Part shown: one piece after another, positions 17,073-26,963 of the stretch
How positions within the stretch are numbered: position 1 is the stretch's first letter
Layout: every line of letters starts with the position of its first letter
Source: Scytonema hofmannii PCC 7110
GTDB taxonomy: Bacteria; Cyanobacteriota; Cyanobacteriia; Cyanobacteriales; Nostocaceae
Length of the DNA: 64,000 nt
Assembly (NCBI RefSeq): GCF_000346485.2
Contig: NZ_KQ976354.1
Coordinates: 7,674,283-7,738,282, forward strand
Direction: 5' to 3'
The notes under the pieces: model-generated
The model's database searches: none
What the model was told of the DNA's origin: nothing
Seen by the model: only the letters and a program-made list of their open reading frames with translations
Made by a program: the position numbers and the translations under genes

Positions 17073-19076
17073 ATGCTAGAACAAGGTACCATAAGTATTC
17101 ATACTGAGAATATTTTCCCAATAATCAAGAAGTCCCTCTACTCGGATCATGAAATCTTCTTACGGGAGTTGGTTTCCAATGCTGTAGATGCTATCCAAAA
17201 ACTGAAGATGGTATCCCGTGCTGGGGAGTATTCGGGGGAAATTGGCGAACCGGAGATTCAAATCGCCATCGATAAGGACAAAAAAACCCTATCCATCACC
17301 GATAACGGTATCGGGATGACGGCGGAGGAAGTTAAGAAGTACATCAACCAAGTTGCCTTCTCCAGTGCGGAGGAATTCATTAAGAAGTATGAAGGCAAAT
17401 CAGACCAACCAATTATCGGTCACTTTGGTCTTGGTTTCTACTCCTCCTTTATGGTGGCGCAGAAGGTCGAAATCGATACTCTGTCTTATCAAGAAGGAGC
17501 GCAGGCAGTTCACTGGAGTTGTGACGGTTCTCCACAGTTTACTTTGGAAGATTCATCCCGTACAACTCTTGGTACAACCATAACTCTTACCTTGCAAGAG
17601 GAAGAAGTGGAGTACTTAGAACCCTCTCGCATTAAACAGCTTGTTAAAACTTATTGCGACTTTATGCCAGTTCCCATCAAACTTGATGGTGAGGCAATCA
17701 ACAAGCAAAGAGCTGTGTGGCGGGAGTCTCCCAGTAGTTTGAGTCAAGAAGATTATTTAGAGTTTTACCGCTATCTGTATCCTTTCCAAGAAGAACCGTT
17801 GCTCTGGGTGCATCTGAACACAGATTATCCTTTCATTATCAACGGTATTTTATACTTCCCCAGGATGAAGCCGGATGTTGATGTAACGAAAGGGCAGATT
17901 AAGCTGTTCTGCAATCAAGTTTTTGTCAGCGACCACTGTGAAGAAATTATTCCACAGTTCCTGCTGCCAATGCGGGGTGTGATTGACAGTACTGATATTC
18001 CCTTGAACGTGTCGCGGAGTGCTTTGCAAACCGATCGCACCGTGCGGAAAATTGGCGATTATATTGCTAAGAAAGTGGGCGATCGTCTTAAAGAACTTTA
18101 CCGCGATAATCGCGAACAGTACGTCAGTGTTTGGAAAGACTTGGGTACTTTCGTTAAATTTGGCGTTCTGAATGACGAGAAATTTAAGAAACAGGTGGAA
18201 GACATCATTGTTTTCCGCAGTACCTATCAACCAAGTAGCAGCCCGCAATCAGCACCAGCAGCTAACCCAACAGTTGAAGTTGAGGTGCAATCTCAAGAAG
18301 GTGATGTATGGCAAGATGTCACTCCCAGTTCTGAGTCTTCAGCCCCAACTTCTCAGTCACCCTACACTACTCTGAAAGAGTATCTGGAGCGTAACAAAGA
18401 ACGTCACGAGAATCGTGTCTTCTATGCTACCGATGGAGTGTCGCAGGCGACTTACATAGAACTGCATAAAAACCAAGGTTTGGAAGTCCTGTTTATGGAC
18501 TCTTTCATCGACACCCACTTTATCAACTTCTTAGAGCGGGAATATAATGAGGTCAAATTTACACGGGTAGATTCTGACTTAGACAACACCTTGCTGGATA
18601 AAGACCAAGATAAGGAGATTGTCGATCCAAAGACAAATAAAACTCGGAGTGAAACCGTCAAAGATCTCTTTGAGAAAGCTCTCAACAAACCTAAGGTGAA
18701 CATCCGCACGGAAGCTTTAAAAGCAGACGATCCCCAAGGAACACCACCAGCTATGGTGCTTTTGCCAGAAATTTTGCGCCGCTTGCGGGAAATGAATGCT
18801 CTGATGCAGCAGCAACAAGCAGAGTTTCCTGAAGACCATATTTTGCTGGTAAACACATCTCACCCACTGATTCAAAATTTGGCAAGTCTCAGCCAAAGCA
18901 GTATTATTCAAGGGGATGGTGAGTCGCCTACCGGACAGCTTGTGAAAATGATTTGCCAACATATATACGATTTGGCACTCATGTCTCAAAAGGGTTTTGA
19001 TGCTGAAGGAATGAAATCTTTTGTTGAGCGTTCTAATGAAGTGCTCACCAAGCTGACTCAAGAAGCAACAAAGTAG
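17073..19076 (+). CDS. htpG: Molecular chaperone HtpG (bacterial Hsp90)
   Basis: HtpG is a dimeric cytosolic ATP-dependent chaperone that remodels client proteins and supports stress tolerance and phycobilisome assembly in cyanobacteria. The ATP-binding GHKL domain (about 1-220) shows ELVSNAVDAI, DNGIGM and GHFGLGFYS. A middle domain and a C-terminal dimerisation domain follow, giving about 667 residues, slightly long because of a serine-rich insert (about 385-445). The start at MLEQGTISIH is preferred because GAAGG lies seven bases before it; upstream in-frame starts at 17055 and 17067 overlap or precede that site. Confidence 0.95.
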   Translation: MLEQGTISIHTENIFPIIKKSLYSDHEIFLRELVSNAVDAIQKLKMVSRAGEYSGEIGEPEIQIAIDKDKKTLSITDNGIGMTAEEVKKYINQVAFSSAEEFIKKYEGKSDQPIIGHFGLGFYSSFMVAQKVEIDTLSYQEGAQAVHWSCDGSPQFTLEDSSRTTLGTTITLTLQEEEVEYLEPSRIKQLVKTYCDFMPVPIKLDGEAINKQRAVWRESPSSLSQEDYLEFYRYLYPFQEEPLLWVHLNTDYPFIINGILYFPRMKPDVDVTKGQIKLFCNQVFVSDHCEEIIPQFLLPMRGVIDSTDIPLNVSRSALQTDRTVRKIGDYIAKKVGDRLKELYRDNREQYVSVWKDLGTFVKFGVLNDEKFKKQVEDIIVFRSTYQPSSSPQSAPAANPTVEVEVQSQEGDVWQDVTPSSESSAPTSQSPYTTLKEYLERNKERHENRVFYATDGVSQATYIELHKNQGLEVLFMDSFIDTHFINFLEREYNEVKFTRVDSDLDNTLLDKDQDKEIVDPKTNKTRSETVKDLFEKALNKPKVNIRTEALKADDPQGTPPAMVLLPEILRRLREMNALMQQQQAEFPEDHILLVNTSHPLIQNLASLSQSSIIQGDGESPTGQLVKMICQHIYDLALMSQKGFDAEGMKSFVERSNEVLTKLTQEATK

Positions 19077-19100
19077 AAACCTAACCCCATAGATCCCACT

Positions 19101-19128
19101 GTAGGGGCGCAAGGCATTGCGCCCCTAC
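19101..19128. repeat. Perfect hairpin after htpG
   Basis: GTAGGGGCGCAA and TTGCGCCCCTAC form a 12-bp stem with a four-base loop, 24 bp after the htpG stop. There is no T-run, so it is more likely a dispersed palindromic repeat than a classic terminator. A partial relative lies at 52985-53032. Confidence 0.65.
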
Positions 19129-19187
19129 CCAGGATTGTGGTTCATAAAAATGAAAATTGCTGTAACCTCCAGTGCGAAGGTCATGAT

Positions 19188-19236
19188 TTCTAGTTCCTAG
19201 GCTGAGCCTGGGAACACCTAGTGTGAGGCTCAGCTT
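19188..19236. repeat. Dispersed repeat (GGCTCAGC type)
   Basis: The stretch CTAGGCTGAGCCTGGGAAC...GTGAGGCTCAGCTTC resembles the element at 36-90 in base order and self-complementary parts. It is a non-coding dispersed repeat. Confidence 0.5.
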
Positions 19237-19352
19237 CATATTTTTACAATTAGGTGACGTATTATCTCAAAAATCAGGACAAACTGCCACCCACTTAGCG
19301 AGCAATTCTATACAATAAGAGATTGTGTCCAAAAAAATCGGAGAACTTTGAT

Positions 19353-19589
19353 ATGTCTCGTCGCTGCGAATTAACTGGTAAGAAGGCAAACAATGCCTTC
19401 GCAATTTCCCACTCTCATCGTCGTACCAAACGCCTTCAGCAAGTCAACCTGCAATCTAAGCGGATTTGGTGGGAAGGAGGAAATCGTTGGGTGAAAATGC
19501 GTTTATCTACCACAGCCATCAAAACCCTTGATAAGAAAGGATTGGAAGCAATGGCGAAAGAAGCTGGAATTGACCTCAACAAATATTAA
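19353..19589 (+). CDS. rpmB: 50S ribosomal protein L28
   Basis: This 78-residue L28 starts [15 protein letters not shown] and contains HSHRRTKR. It is a small basic protein of the large ribosomal subunit near the exit-tunnel side. Its length is normal for cyanobacteria. The ATG at 19353 is chosen over the in-frame ATG at 19323 because GGAGA lies eight bases upstream and the family starts at MSRR. It is apparently monocistronic, with a strong terminator directly downstream. Confidence 0.96.
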   Translation: MSRRCELTGKKANNAFAISHSHRRTKRLQQVNLQSKRIWWEGGNRWVKMRLSTTAIKTLDKKGLEAMAKEAGIDLNKY

Positions 19590-19633
19590 GGGAACTGATT
19601 TTTCCCATTCAACCTCTAATGTATCTTCCACTG

Positions 19634-19657
19634 CCTCCCCTCGTCGGGGAGGTTTTT
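19634..19657 (+). terminator. Rho-independent terminator of rpmB
   Basis: CCTCCCC and GGGGAGG form a seven-base-pair stem around TCGT, followed by TTTTT. Confidence 0.85.
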
Positions 19658-20043
19658 AATATCTTAATCTTCATTTTTCGATAAACTGATATGTTTTGTT
19701 ACCAGGTGGGTAACATAAGCTTACTATCTAACATTATCTTCACAAAGTTCTTTGCTTTGAAACACATCTTTGCAAAGTTCATGTAAACCTATGGTGTTAT
19801 TATTCTTTTTCGGCTATAAATTAGGTAATTCTAATAACATTAGTCTTTATCTAAAAAGCTGAAAAAATACCATTCTTGAAGAAAATCGTTTGGTACTGCT
19901 ATCAACCTTGCATCATAGTTATGCATGGTTAAAAAGTGGTGTCAAGAACTTGATTTTTGCCTGCATATGTTTGTTAGGCACAGTTCAACAATAGTAAACA
20001 TTTTAAAGAAACCAGCATTAAATCTCTTAACAGGGAAGTGGCT
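19658..20043. promoter_or_regulatory. Leader region of the hps operon
   Basis: This is 386 bp of AT-rich DNA without a gene. AAGTGGTGTCAAGAACTTG (19932-19950) resembles AAGTGGCGTCAAAAACTTT near 15204, upstream of the radical SAM gene; this is a possible shared element or chance. AGGGA at 20032-20036 serves the hpsA ATG at 20044. No sigma-factor box could be confirmed by eye. Confidence 0.35.
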
Positions 20044-23000
20044 ATGAAGCGAAATAGCAAGTTAGTCAAGGCTACGAGAAATTTCTACCAAAAGCTTTGC
20101 AGTTCCTCTCCATTGACAATTAAAGAGCAAAGTTTGTGGCTGCTGCGAGCTTTTTTAGTTACCAGAAAACAGTCTGATTGGGTGAATGCTGGTTTTGTGT
20201 TGCCAACAGTCGCAATGGTAGCTCTGGTTGTTGTGCTGCTGACAACGGCAATTTTATTTCGGTCTTTTGAAAGATCCAAAAATGCTAGCAATGTTCGGGT
20301 GAATGAGGCTGTTCTCAATGCTGCTGCTCCAGCAATTGACCGCGCTAGAGCAAAAATAGATGCTTTATTTGAAGATCCAACATTACCACGTGCAACACCA
20401 TCTGATAGTGCCTTGTATGATGCTTTAAAAAAAGAAAAATATATACTTGGGGATGAAAAACGCCTAAAGTTAGGTGTTGATATTGATAATCATAACTCCA
20501 TTGTAGCTCCAACAAACACAACAGCATTAGAAAATGATGAAACACTGAAAAGTGCTTGGAAATTTGCAGTTGATACAGATAATAACGGTAAAAAAGATAG
20601 TTATACTCTCTATGCAATTTACTTCCGCAATCCTACTCGAGATACTACTACAGGGAAATTTAACCGTAAAAGAAATGCTTTAGAAGTTAGAACTCCACCT
20701 GAAACTAATGAACAATGCGGAAATGCCACTGGTTTTGCTAGCTTAGTGGGTAATTCTAGCTGGTATAAGCTGCAATCAGGTAACTTGGGCAAAAGCTTTT
20801 TTGTCTACACTGTTAATGTGCCAATTACACAGGCAGAATATAATAACTTGCCTGCAACTGCATCAAGTTCAGATCCAAATGAAGCTACTAAAGCTAATAG
20901 CGAACCTTACAAAGGTAACAGAGGTTTTGTTGCATTAGAATTTCAGCAAGACCGCAGTCGTATTCCTCTAGCAAATAATGCAGTTTGGTTTGAGAACGAC
21001 CTAGAAATCACACCTGGTGTTGACTTGCTATTAAATGGCAGAATTCATACAAATGGTAACTTATTGGTAGGTGGAAACCCAGATGCAACGCCAGACCCTA
21101 TTGTTAGACTTCGACAAGTTAGCAGCAAACATTCCTGTTTTTACAATCAAGAAAACGGACTAGTCACTGTTGGCGGTAATGTAGGAACTGGTAACCTTGG
21201 TCATACTACAGATCAACTTCAAGTGACCGTTGATTTATATCGAGGTTTTAAGAAAGCCGTTACCACCGCTCAAATTAGCAACACAAACAGATCTACCAAT
21301 TCTGCTGGTGGTGCTGCGGTTGGATTTAACGATGCAGCATTCAATCAACGCATTGCAGCAATGCTAACTTCTGCACTCGGTCTATGTACAACCTGCACAT
21401 CCACAACAGTCACAAATGGTCAAACCTTCAAACAGGCTGTTAATAACGTTAACGCCTACCCAGCAGAAGTAAAAAGTAACGTGACAGCGCGAGTCAAAAA
21501 TGCTGACGATGTCCTATATGCCAGCAGTATCCTTACAGAGGAAATACAAACTTATCTCCAACAACGGGCAAGACGAGTTCCCTTTGTAGAAGTATCAAAC
21601 CCCACTGGCGTAGGGGCAAACTCAGGATTTACTGGTTTTACATCAAACATAGATCCTCCTGAAGCTTGGAGAAAACCATTAAATTCTAGTAACCAGTTCA
21701 CCAATGCTGTAAATATCTCTGTCACTACCACTCAGTTAGAGGCAACATATCCCGAATTACAAAAGAAAGAAGGCGTTCAAAGCAATTTGGGCGATCGCAT
21801 ATTTGTAGGTAATAATTTACCAGCAAAATGGGCACCCAATGAACCACCTAACGGCACATATGTAGGATCAACTGAACCTCAGTTTATCAACAATGTAAAC
21901 TGGACTCGACCAACTGGCACACAAGCTAAACAGAGATGGCGCAACACACAAATACAATCCGTTACAGATTTAGGTGTATCTGAACGGAATGGTTTTTGGG
22001 AACAGAAAGCAGCAGAAAACCCTATAAACCCGTTGGATAACGTGGGTGGGGTGAGGATCGTGACAGGTGCAGGAATCTACGTTGATGGTACAGGTAATAC
22101 TGCCAATCTCTTGACAGGTCCATTTTATCCTCGCGGTGCTAATTCTTTTTTACCAGATCCATCAGATCCCACTCCTGCAAATAGTAATGATATTCCTGTT
22201 TGGCCTGACACAATGCCAATGAGTAGCCCAAAAGCTACAGAAACTCGCAAAGGTGACCTGCTGATGAGAGCCACGGCAGTTTATCACTACAAAATAGACT
22301 CTGGTATTGACCAAGAACCAATTGCTTGTGTCAGCAGCTACTACGATCCTACCAACACAACCACTGCTAAAAACAAAGTCAACGTTGATGGTGGATATGG
22401 TATTGATACCGCCAAGGGTAGATCAAACAATGGTGTTGTTTACGATTACCCTACAGGTGGGAGAACAACATTCTTTGCTCTTAATAAGGTTCGTCTTCAA
22501 CAACAAGCAAAGTTAGTATTCGCCAATGGACGACCAGTTAATCCAGCCTTACAAACAGCTTTACAAAAAATTGGCAACAACAGTGTAGTCCCCAGCAGTG
22601 GTTTGCAATATGCTGATTACTCAGCAATTGATACAGCGCTTTGTGCTATCAATATTCTCGGTGGTGCCACTCCTTCCCCGTCCCCATTGACTGACAAGCC
22701 TAATCATGGAGACATCAAAGAAGCATCTTTCCTTGATGCTCGAGAAATTAAACAAGTTTCTCAATCATCCGCATCTGATCAATATGATCTAGACATTGAA
22801 GAGCGTCAACCTCTGGAAATTAGGGTCACTGAGATTAACATAGGTAATTTAGCTAGCCGAGGAATTAACGGTACTAGCGAGTATTTATTACCCTACAGTG
22901 GCATTATTTACGCAACTCGTGACGATGGGTTACTAGATCGGAGCGATACAACTGCTAATAGTGCGTTACTTAGCCCTACAGACTTTAAGCTCGATCCCAC

Positions 23001-25002
23001 CCGTCGCCCTAATGGTATCCGCCTTATCAACGGTTCGACTTTGGCAAGAAACCCTAGCGTTAATCAAAATGCTTACAATGCTAAAGAAAAAGGTCTAATT
23101 TTGGTAAGTAATTTACCTGCGTATATCAAAGGTAATTTTAATTTGCACCGTCCGAATACAACCACCAACACAGAAATTGAAGAATTTATAGAAAAAGAGT
23201 CAAATACTGACTTTTACGATCGCCAAACTCGTGACGATAACTTTGCATGTCGTGCTGGAAGAACTGGCTGTCCTAGTAGTGGTGGTGACTATTGGCGACC
23301 AGCAACAATTATCGCTGATGCAATGACGTTGCTGTCGGGAACAGCATCAAATGCGGGATTTATAGACGGTTTTCGTAATGAAGGTGATTACGACCATAAC
23401 AACAATACAGGTGTTCCAGTAGATATCGCTACTGACGTTTCTAGAACAAGTCGTCTAAAAAACGGTTTTCTGGAAAACGGTTTTGCTACGACAACACAGT
23501 GGTGGGGTGCGAATAATATTCCTATCACCAGTTTAGGATCTTACACATTAAATGGTGTAACACCAGTTCAGCGAAGGGTTGATAGTCATCCCTTATACGT
23601 TATGGAAATTTGCCGTCAGGCATTAGTTTCTGAATGTGATGGTAGTACACCAGATAAACAATGGGCGATGGGCTTTGACATTGATGGAGATGGGATATTA
23701 AGTAGCACAGCTCAAAACTATACAATTCCACTCGCTACAGGTGGAACTACAACGATCTCACTCACAGAAAGAGATATTAAGGCTTATCAACTCGGACAAG
23801 CTATACTTGCTGCCAAAGGTTCTAATGCCTCGGGTGCTGATAATATACTGACTAACAACGAACTACATTGGATTAATAACAGTGGTAAATTTGCCAAATC
23901 TGGTACTCCTCCTCTTCCCAGTAAAACAATTAGAGAACGACTTGGGTCTGGTGATACAGGTTCTCAACCTGCTCTAGAACCAGCAGATCGACGTTATCCC
24001 CGGCGGATTGCTTTTGCACGTGATAATAACAATACACTGGTTTTCACCTCTAGTGGTTCTAATAAAATTTATCAGCCAATAGGAGTTGGTTGCCCCGTTT
24101 ATACTGGTCAGTACAGTAATGCCAGTGATTATCTGAAGAATGGATGTACCTATAACAGCTCACCTACAGTAACCTCTCATTATGGACTACAAGAAAACAA
24201 TGCTCTTTGGTTCAGAGCAACAAGTTCTAATACTGATCCCAGCGATATTAGTAGTGCAACTTACAGAAGCGATCAATCCCTGTTCTATATTCCTCCCTCT
24301 GCTGGAGATGGTCAACCAATCTTAGTGCCAGTTTTGCAGATACATGATGCAAAAAATAATCCTGGAAATAACATCAGAACGGATAACACAAATCAACTTC
24401 AAGATGAGTTTAGGGATAGATGGTTAAAAGCGGCAAATCTAGATACTAGCTTTAATGCAACTTTTGTAGTCGGTAATAGCCCTGGTAGAGCAGTTGAAGA
24501 TTCAGCTGGTTTGCAAAACTTTGTACGATTCTTAGAAAATTGGAATGGTAGGATAGCCAAAATCACTGGCAGTTTCATTCAGTTAAAACGAAGTTCCTAC
24601 GCCACAGCACCAGTTGCGCCTCTTTTTAAAGCTAATAGAGGAGCTAATAGTGCTAACGCTGCAACCAACACTAGCAAATTTGACTACTCGTTAGATACTT
24701 ACTCTGGTAGAAACAATGATGGTCTTTCGCCTTTTTACTGGGCACCAACAAGACAGTGGGGCTTTGATGTTGGGCTTCTGTCAGAACAACCAGACTTGTT
24801 TGCTCAAAGATTTACAGCACCGCCATCGAATCGTCCAAATGAGTTCTTTAGAGAAGTCGGTCAGGATGACCCTTGGGTGAAAGCATTACTCTGTGCTGGA
24901 CAAGCAAGTGACAAAAAAGGAGAAAGTGGTGCTACATACTCCAATGCAGTTTCTTCTGAGTATCGTCCACAAGAGTGTAAACCCATACCAGCAGATCCAT
25001 AA
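20044..25002 (+). CDS. hpsA: Hormogonium polysaccharide biosynthesis protein HpsA
   Basis: This is a very large protein (1652 residues) with one N-terminal membrane segment (FVLPTVAMVALVVVLLTTAI, about 51-70) and a long, repeat-free extracytoplasmic part rich in Asn, Thr and Ser. In Nostoc punctiforme, hpsA heads a locus needed for the polysaccharide secreted by motile hormogonia. The segment NAGFVLPTVAM resembles a type IV prepilin cleavage site but lacks the usual Glu at position 5. The ATG at 20044 is preferred over a GTG at 20038 because AGGGA is seven bases upstream. The three pseudopilins downstream on the same strand support the assignment. Biochemical function is unknown. Confidence 0.85.
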   Translation: MKRNSKLVKATRNFYQKLCSSSPLTIKEQSLWLLRAFLVTRKQSDWVNAGFVLPTVAMVALVVVLLTTAILFRSFERSKNASNVRVNEAVLNAAAPAIDRARAKIDALFEDPTLPRATPSDSALYDALKKEKYILGDEKRLKLGVDIDNHNSIVAPTNTTALENDETLKSAWKFAVDTDNNGKKDSYTLYAIYFRNPTRDTTTGKFNRKRNALEVRTPPETNEQCGNATGFASLVGNSSWYKLQSGNLGKSFFVYTVNVPITQAEYNNLPATASSSDPNEATKANSEPYKGNRGFVALEFQQDRSRIPLANNAVWFENDLEITPGVDLLLNGRIHTNGNLLVGGNPDATPDPIVRLRQVSSKHSCFYNQENGLVTVGGNVGTGNLGHTTDQLQVTVDLYRGFKKAVTTAQISNTNRSTNSAGGAAVGFNDAAFNQRIAAMLTSALGLCTTCTSTTVTNGQTFKQAVNNVNAYPAEVKSNVTARVKNADDVLYASSILTEEIQTYLQQRARRVPFVEVSNPTGVGANSGFTGFTSNIDPPEAWRKPLNSSNQFTNAVNISVTTTQLEATYPELQKKEGVQSNLGDRIFVGNNLPAKWAPNEPPNGTYVGSTEPQFINNVNWTRPTGTQAKQRWRNTQIQSVTDLGVSERNGFWEQKAAENPINPLDNVGGVRIVTGAGIYVDGTGNTANLLTGPFYPRGANSFLPDPSDPTPANSNDIPVWPDTMPMSSPKATETRKGDLLMRATAVYHYKIDSGIDQEPIACVSSYYDPTNTTTAKNKVNVDGGYGIDTAKGRSNNGVVYDYPTGGRTTFFALNKVRLQQQAKLVFANGRPVNPALQTALQKIGNNSVVPSSGLQYADYSAIDTALCAINILGGATPSPSPLTDKPNHGDIKEASFLDAREIKQVSQSSASDQYDLDIEERQPLEIRVTEINIGNLASRGINGTSEYLLPYSGIIYATRDDGLLDRSDTTANSALLSPTDFKLDPTRRPNGIRLINGSTLARNPSVNQNAYNAKEKGLILVSNLPAYIKGNFNLHRPNTTTNTEIEEFIEKESNTDFYDRQTRDDNFACRAGRTGCPSSGGDYWRPATIIADAMTLLSGTASNAGFIDGFRNEGDYDHNNNTGVPVDIATDVSRTSRLKNGFLENGFATTTQWWGANNIPITSLGSYTLNGVTPVQRRVDSHPLYVMEICRQALVSECDGSTPDKQWAMGFDIDGDGILSSTAQNYTIPLATGGTTTISLTERDIKAYQLGQAILAAKGSNASGADNILTNNELHWINNSGKFAKSGTPPLPSKTIRERLGSGDTGSQPALEPADRRYPRRIAFARDNNNTLVFTSSGSNKIYQPIGVGCPVYTGQYSNASDYLKNGCTYNSSPTVTSHYGLQENNALWFRATSSNTDPSDISSATYRSDQSLFYIPPSAGDGQPILVPVLQIHDAKNNPGNNIRTDNTNQLQDEFRDRWLKAANLDTSFNATFVVGNSPGRAVEDSAGLQNFVRFLENWNGRIAKITGSFIQLKRSSYATAPVAPLFKANRGANSANAATNTSKFDYSLDTYSGRNNDGLSPFYWAPTRQWGFDVGLLSEQPDLFAQRFTAPPSNRPNEFFREVGQDDPWVKALLCAGQASDKKGESGATYSNAVSSEYRPQECKPIPADP

Positions 25003-25080
25003 AGAGTCTCTTCTTAAGGAATTGTCTGTCAAACTAAACCAAACTGTTTAAAACTAGGTTGAAATATTGGGTAAATTGCC

Positions 25081-25797
25081 ATGATGACAGAGAAACAAGC
25101 GACAAGCTCTAAAAAACAGCAGGCTAATCGACGAAGCAAGATAGTAGCATCATACTTATACAAACCCCAAAAAGGTTTTACCATAATTGAATCTTTGGTA
25201 GCACTGCTTGTAGTTAGTATTTTGCTAGCAGCGATCGCTCCAGTAATTACTCTGTCAGTGGCGACCCGTCTTCAATCTCGACGGGTAGAATTAGCGACCC
25301 AAGCAGCTAAATCATATATTGATGGAGTGAGGACTCAAAAAATTGTAAGTCCAGTTACAACAGGTAGTACAAGTACACCTATATATCAGTATGGTGCCCC
25401 TACAGCTACGGGAAGCTTAACTTGTACGGCAAATAGTTACTGCACAGTTCCAACAGGAACATCTTTATTCTGCGTAGATTTTGATGGTACTGACGCATGT
25501 GAGGCTACTAGTCCCATAGATATGATTGTGCAGGCTTTTCGCTCACAGAATGCTAGTACTACCACCACAGGATATGTTTTAGGGGTGCGTGTTTACAGAT
25601 CTGACGCTTTTAAGCTCAGCACGACTCTCTCTAGAAACAATGCTACCGGTAATGGCGAAAAAGTGACACAAAAAAGCTTCACTGGAGGTGCCGGTAAGCG
25701 CACACTACCTTTAGTGGAAATGACAACAGATATTAACGATATTGTGCCTAAATACAATGACCTTTGCACGCGTTTCCCAGGTGGTTGTATCAATTAA
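25081..25797 (+). CDS. hpsB: Hps pseudopilin, HpsB-like
   Basis: This 238-residue type IV pilin-like protein has a prepilin cleavage motif KGFTIIES (about 37-44) followed by a hydrophobic helix VALLVVSILLAAIAPVITLS. PilD would cut before the Phe. The globular part carries several cysteines (TCTANSYCTV, FCVDFDGTDACE) that may form disulfides. It lies 78 bp after hpsA and almost directly before the next pseudopilin, so co-transcription is likely. The order hpsA-B-C-D matches the known hps locus; the letter is inferred from position and domain type. Confidence 0.75.
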   Translation: MMTEKQATSSKKQQANRRSKIVASYLYKPQKGFTIIESLVALLVVSILLAAIAPVITLSVATRLQSRRVELATQAAKSYIDGVRTQKIVSPVTTGSTSTPIYQYGAPTATGSLTCTANSYCTVPTGTSLFCVDFDGTDACEATSPIDMIVQAFRSQNASTTTTGYVLGVRVYRSDAFKLSTTLSRNNATGNGEKVTQKSFTGGAGKRTLPLVEMTTDINDIVPKYNDLCTRFPGGCIN

Positions 25798-25838
25798 TTG
25801 TCTTTATAAATTACTGGCATTATAACGGGAAAAAACGC

Positions 25839-26867
25839 ATGAAAACTATATTACAATACCTCCCAAGCATTCAAAGAAAATCCTCTAGATTTCTCGAAAA
25901 AAATAGTGGCTTTACTCTAATTGAGTTGTTGGTAGCTATGATTTTGGCAGCGTTAGTTATAACGCCTTTGTTGGCATTTATGATTAACGTTTTAGATAGC
26001 GATCGCAGAGAACAAGCAAAGGCAACGACTGAGCAAGAAATTCAAGCCGCCCTGGAATATATCTCTCGTGACCTACAGCAAGCTGTTTATATCTATGATG
26101 ATGATGGAGTAACTAGAAACAGTAATACTGATGTTAGTTTGTCTGGTATTCAAGACCAGATTCCACCTGTTAAAGGTGCTTCTAGTTGTAAAGTTGTTAG
26201 TGGAAGTAGTAATTGTAAGCCAATACTAGTTTTTTGGAAACGGGAGTACATACCTGAAAGTGTAGGAGTTAATTCTAATAGTGACACTCAAAAAGATGAT
26301 GGCTTTGCATATTCATTAGTAGGATATTATTTCATAACAAATCCAACTTCTACTGCTCCTTGGTCATCATCAGCTAGAATTGGGAGATTTCAAATTAGAG
26401 GTAGAGTTAACGCAGAGTATAGTAATACCAAAGGTGAAGCTTGCGATCCGGGATTTAGTCCACCTCCACTAGATCTAACAGTAAATGGTTCAAAGTTAAA
26501 GGAAAAGATGAGCCAATGGAAAACTTCATTAGGTACATCACCTTCACCATTAACACCATGTGCATCACCTGCTACAGAATACACTAAACAGGTAGATACT
26601 TTAGTTGATAACATTAGCACCACTGGTCCCGATCCCGATCCAACAACAACACCTTGTCCACCCGGCGCTAAGCTTGTAGGAGTAGTTAACAGTGGTTTTT
26701 TTGCTTGTGTCAATTCTGATGAAGTGCTGGCACAAGTCTATATCAGAGGAAATGCTTTGGTTCGCCTCACAAACAAAAATGATACTGTATACGATCCTAA
26801 AGCTTCTGCTTACTTTCCTGGAGGAAACATTCGCGTACAGGGACGTGGTTTCTTATTTACTAAATAA
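25839..26867 (+). CDS. hpsC: Hps pseudopilin, HpsC-like
   Basis: From the ATG at 25839 (GGGA nine bases upstream) the product has 342 residues. The prepilin motif SGFTLIELLVAMILAALVIT sits about 25 residues in, with the conserved Glu at position 5, followed by RDLQQAVYIYDDDGV, a pattern of the large minor pseudopilins (GspJ/PilW-like). The long globular domain is rich in Pro, Ser and Thr. An in-frame ATG at 25764 overlaps hpsB and is unlikely to be used. Confidence 0.75.
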   Translation: MKTILQYLPSIQRKSSRFLEKNSGFTLIELLVAMILAALVITPLLAFMINVLDSDRREQAKATTEQEIQAALEYISRDLQQAVYIYDDDGVTRNSNTDVSLSGIQDQIPPVKGASSCKVVSGSSNCKPILVFWKREYIPESVGVNSNSDTQKDDGFAYSLVGYYFITNPTSTAPWSSSARIGRFQIRGRVNAEYSNTKGEACDPGFSPPPLDLTVNGSKLKEKMSQWKTSLGTSPSPLTPCASPATEYTKQVDTLVDNISTTGPDPDPTTTPCPPGAKLVGVVNSGFFACVNSDEVLAQVYIRGNALVRLTNKNDTVYDPKASAYFPGGNIRVQGRGFLFTK

Positions 26868-26963
26868 TTTTTGTTAGTAACTTATTTAATTAAAAAAATG
26901 AACGGGTGTATGCATAACATAGTAATTTCTGTGATCTTCAGAGAAAATTATCAAAAAGGTGTA

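Noticed and set aside
20044-25002. Adhesin or surface-layer protein as an alternative to HpsA
   Set aside because: The single N-terminal prepilin-like membrane segment and the run of pseudopilins and glycosyltransferases behind it match the hps locus better.
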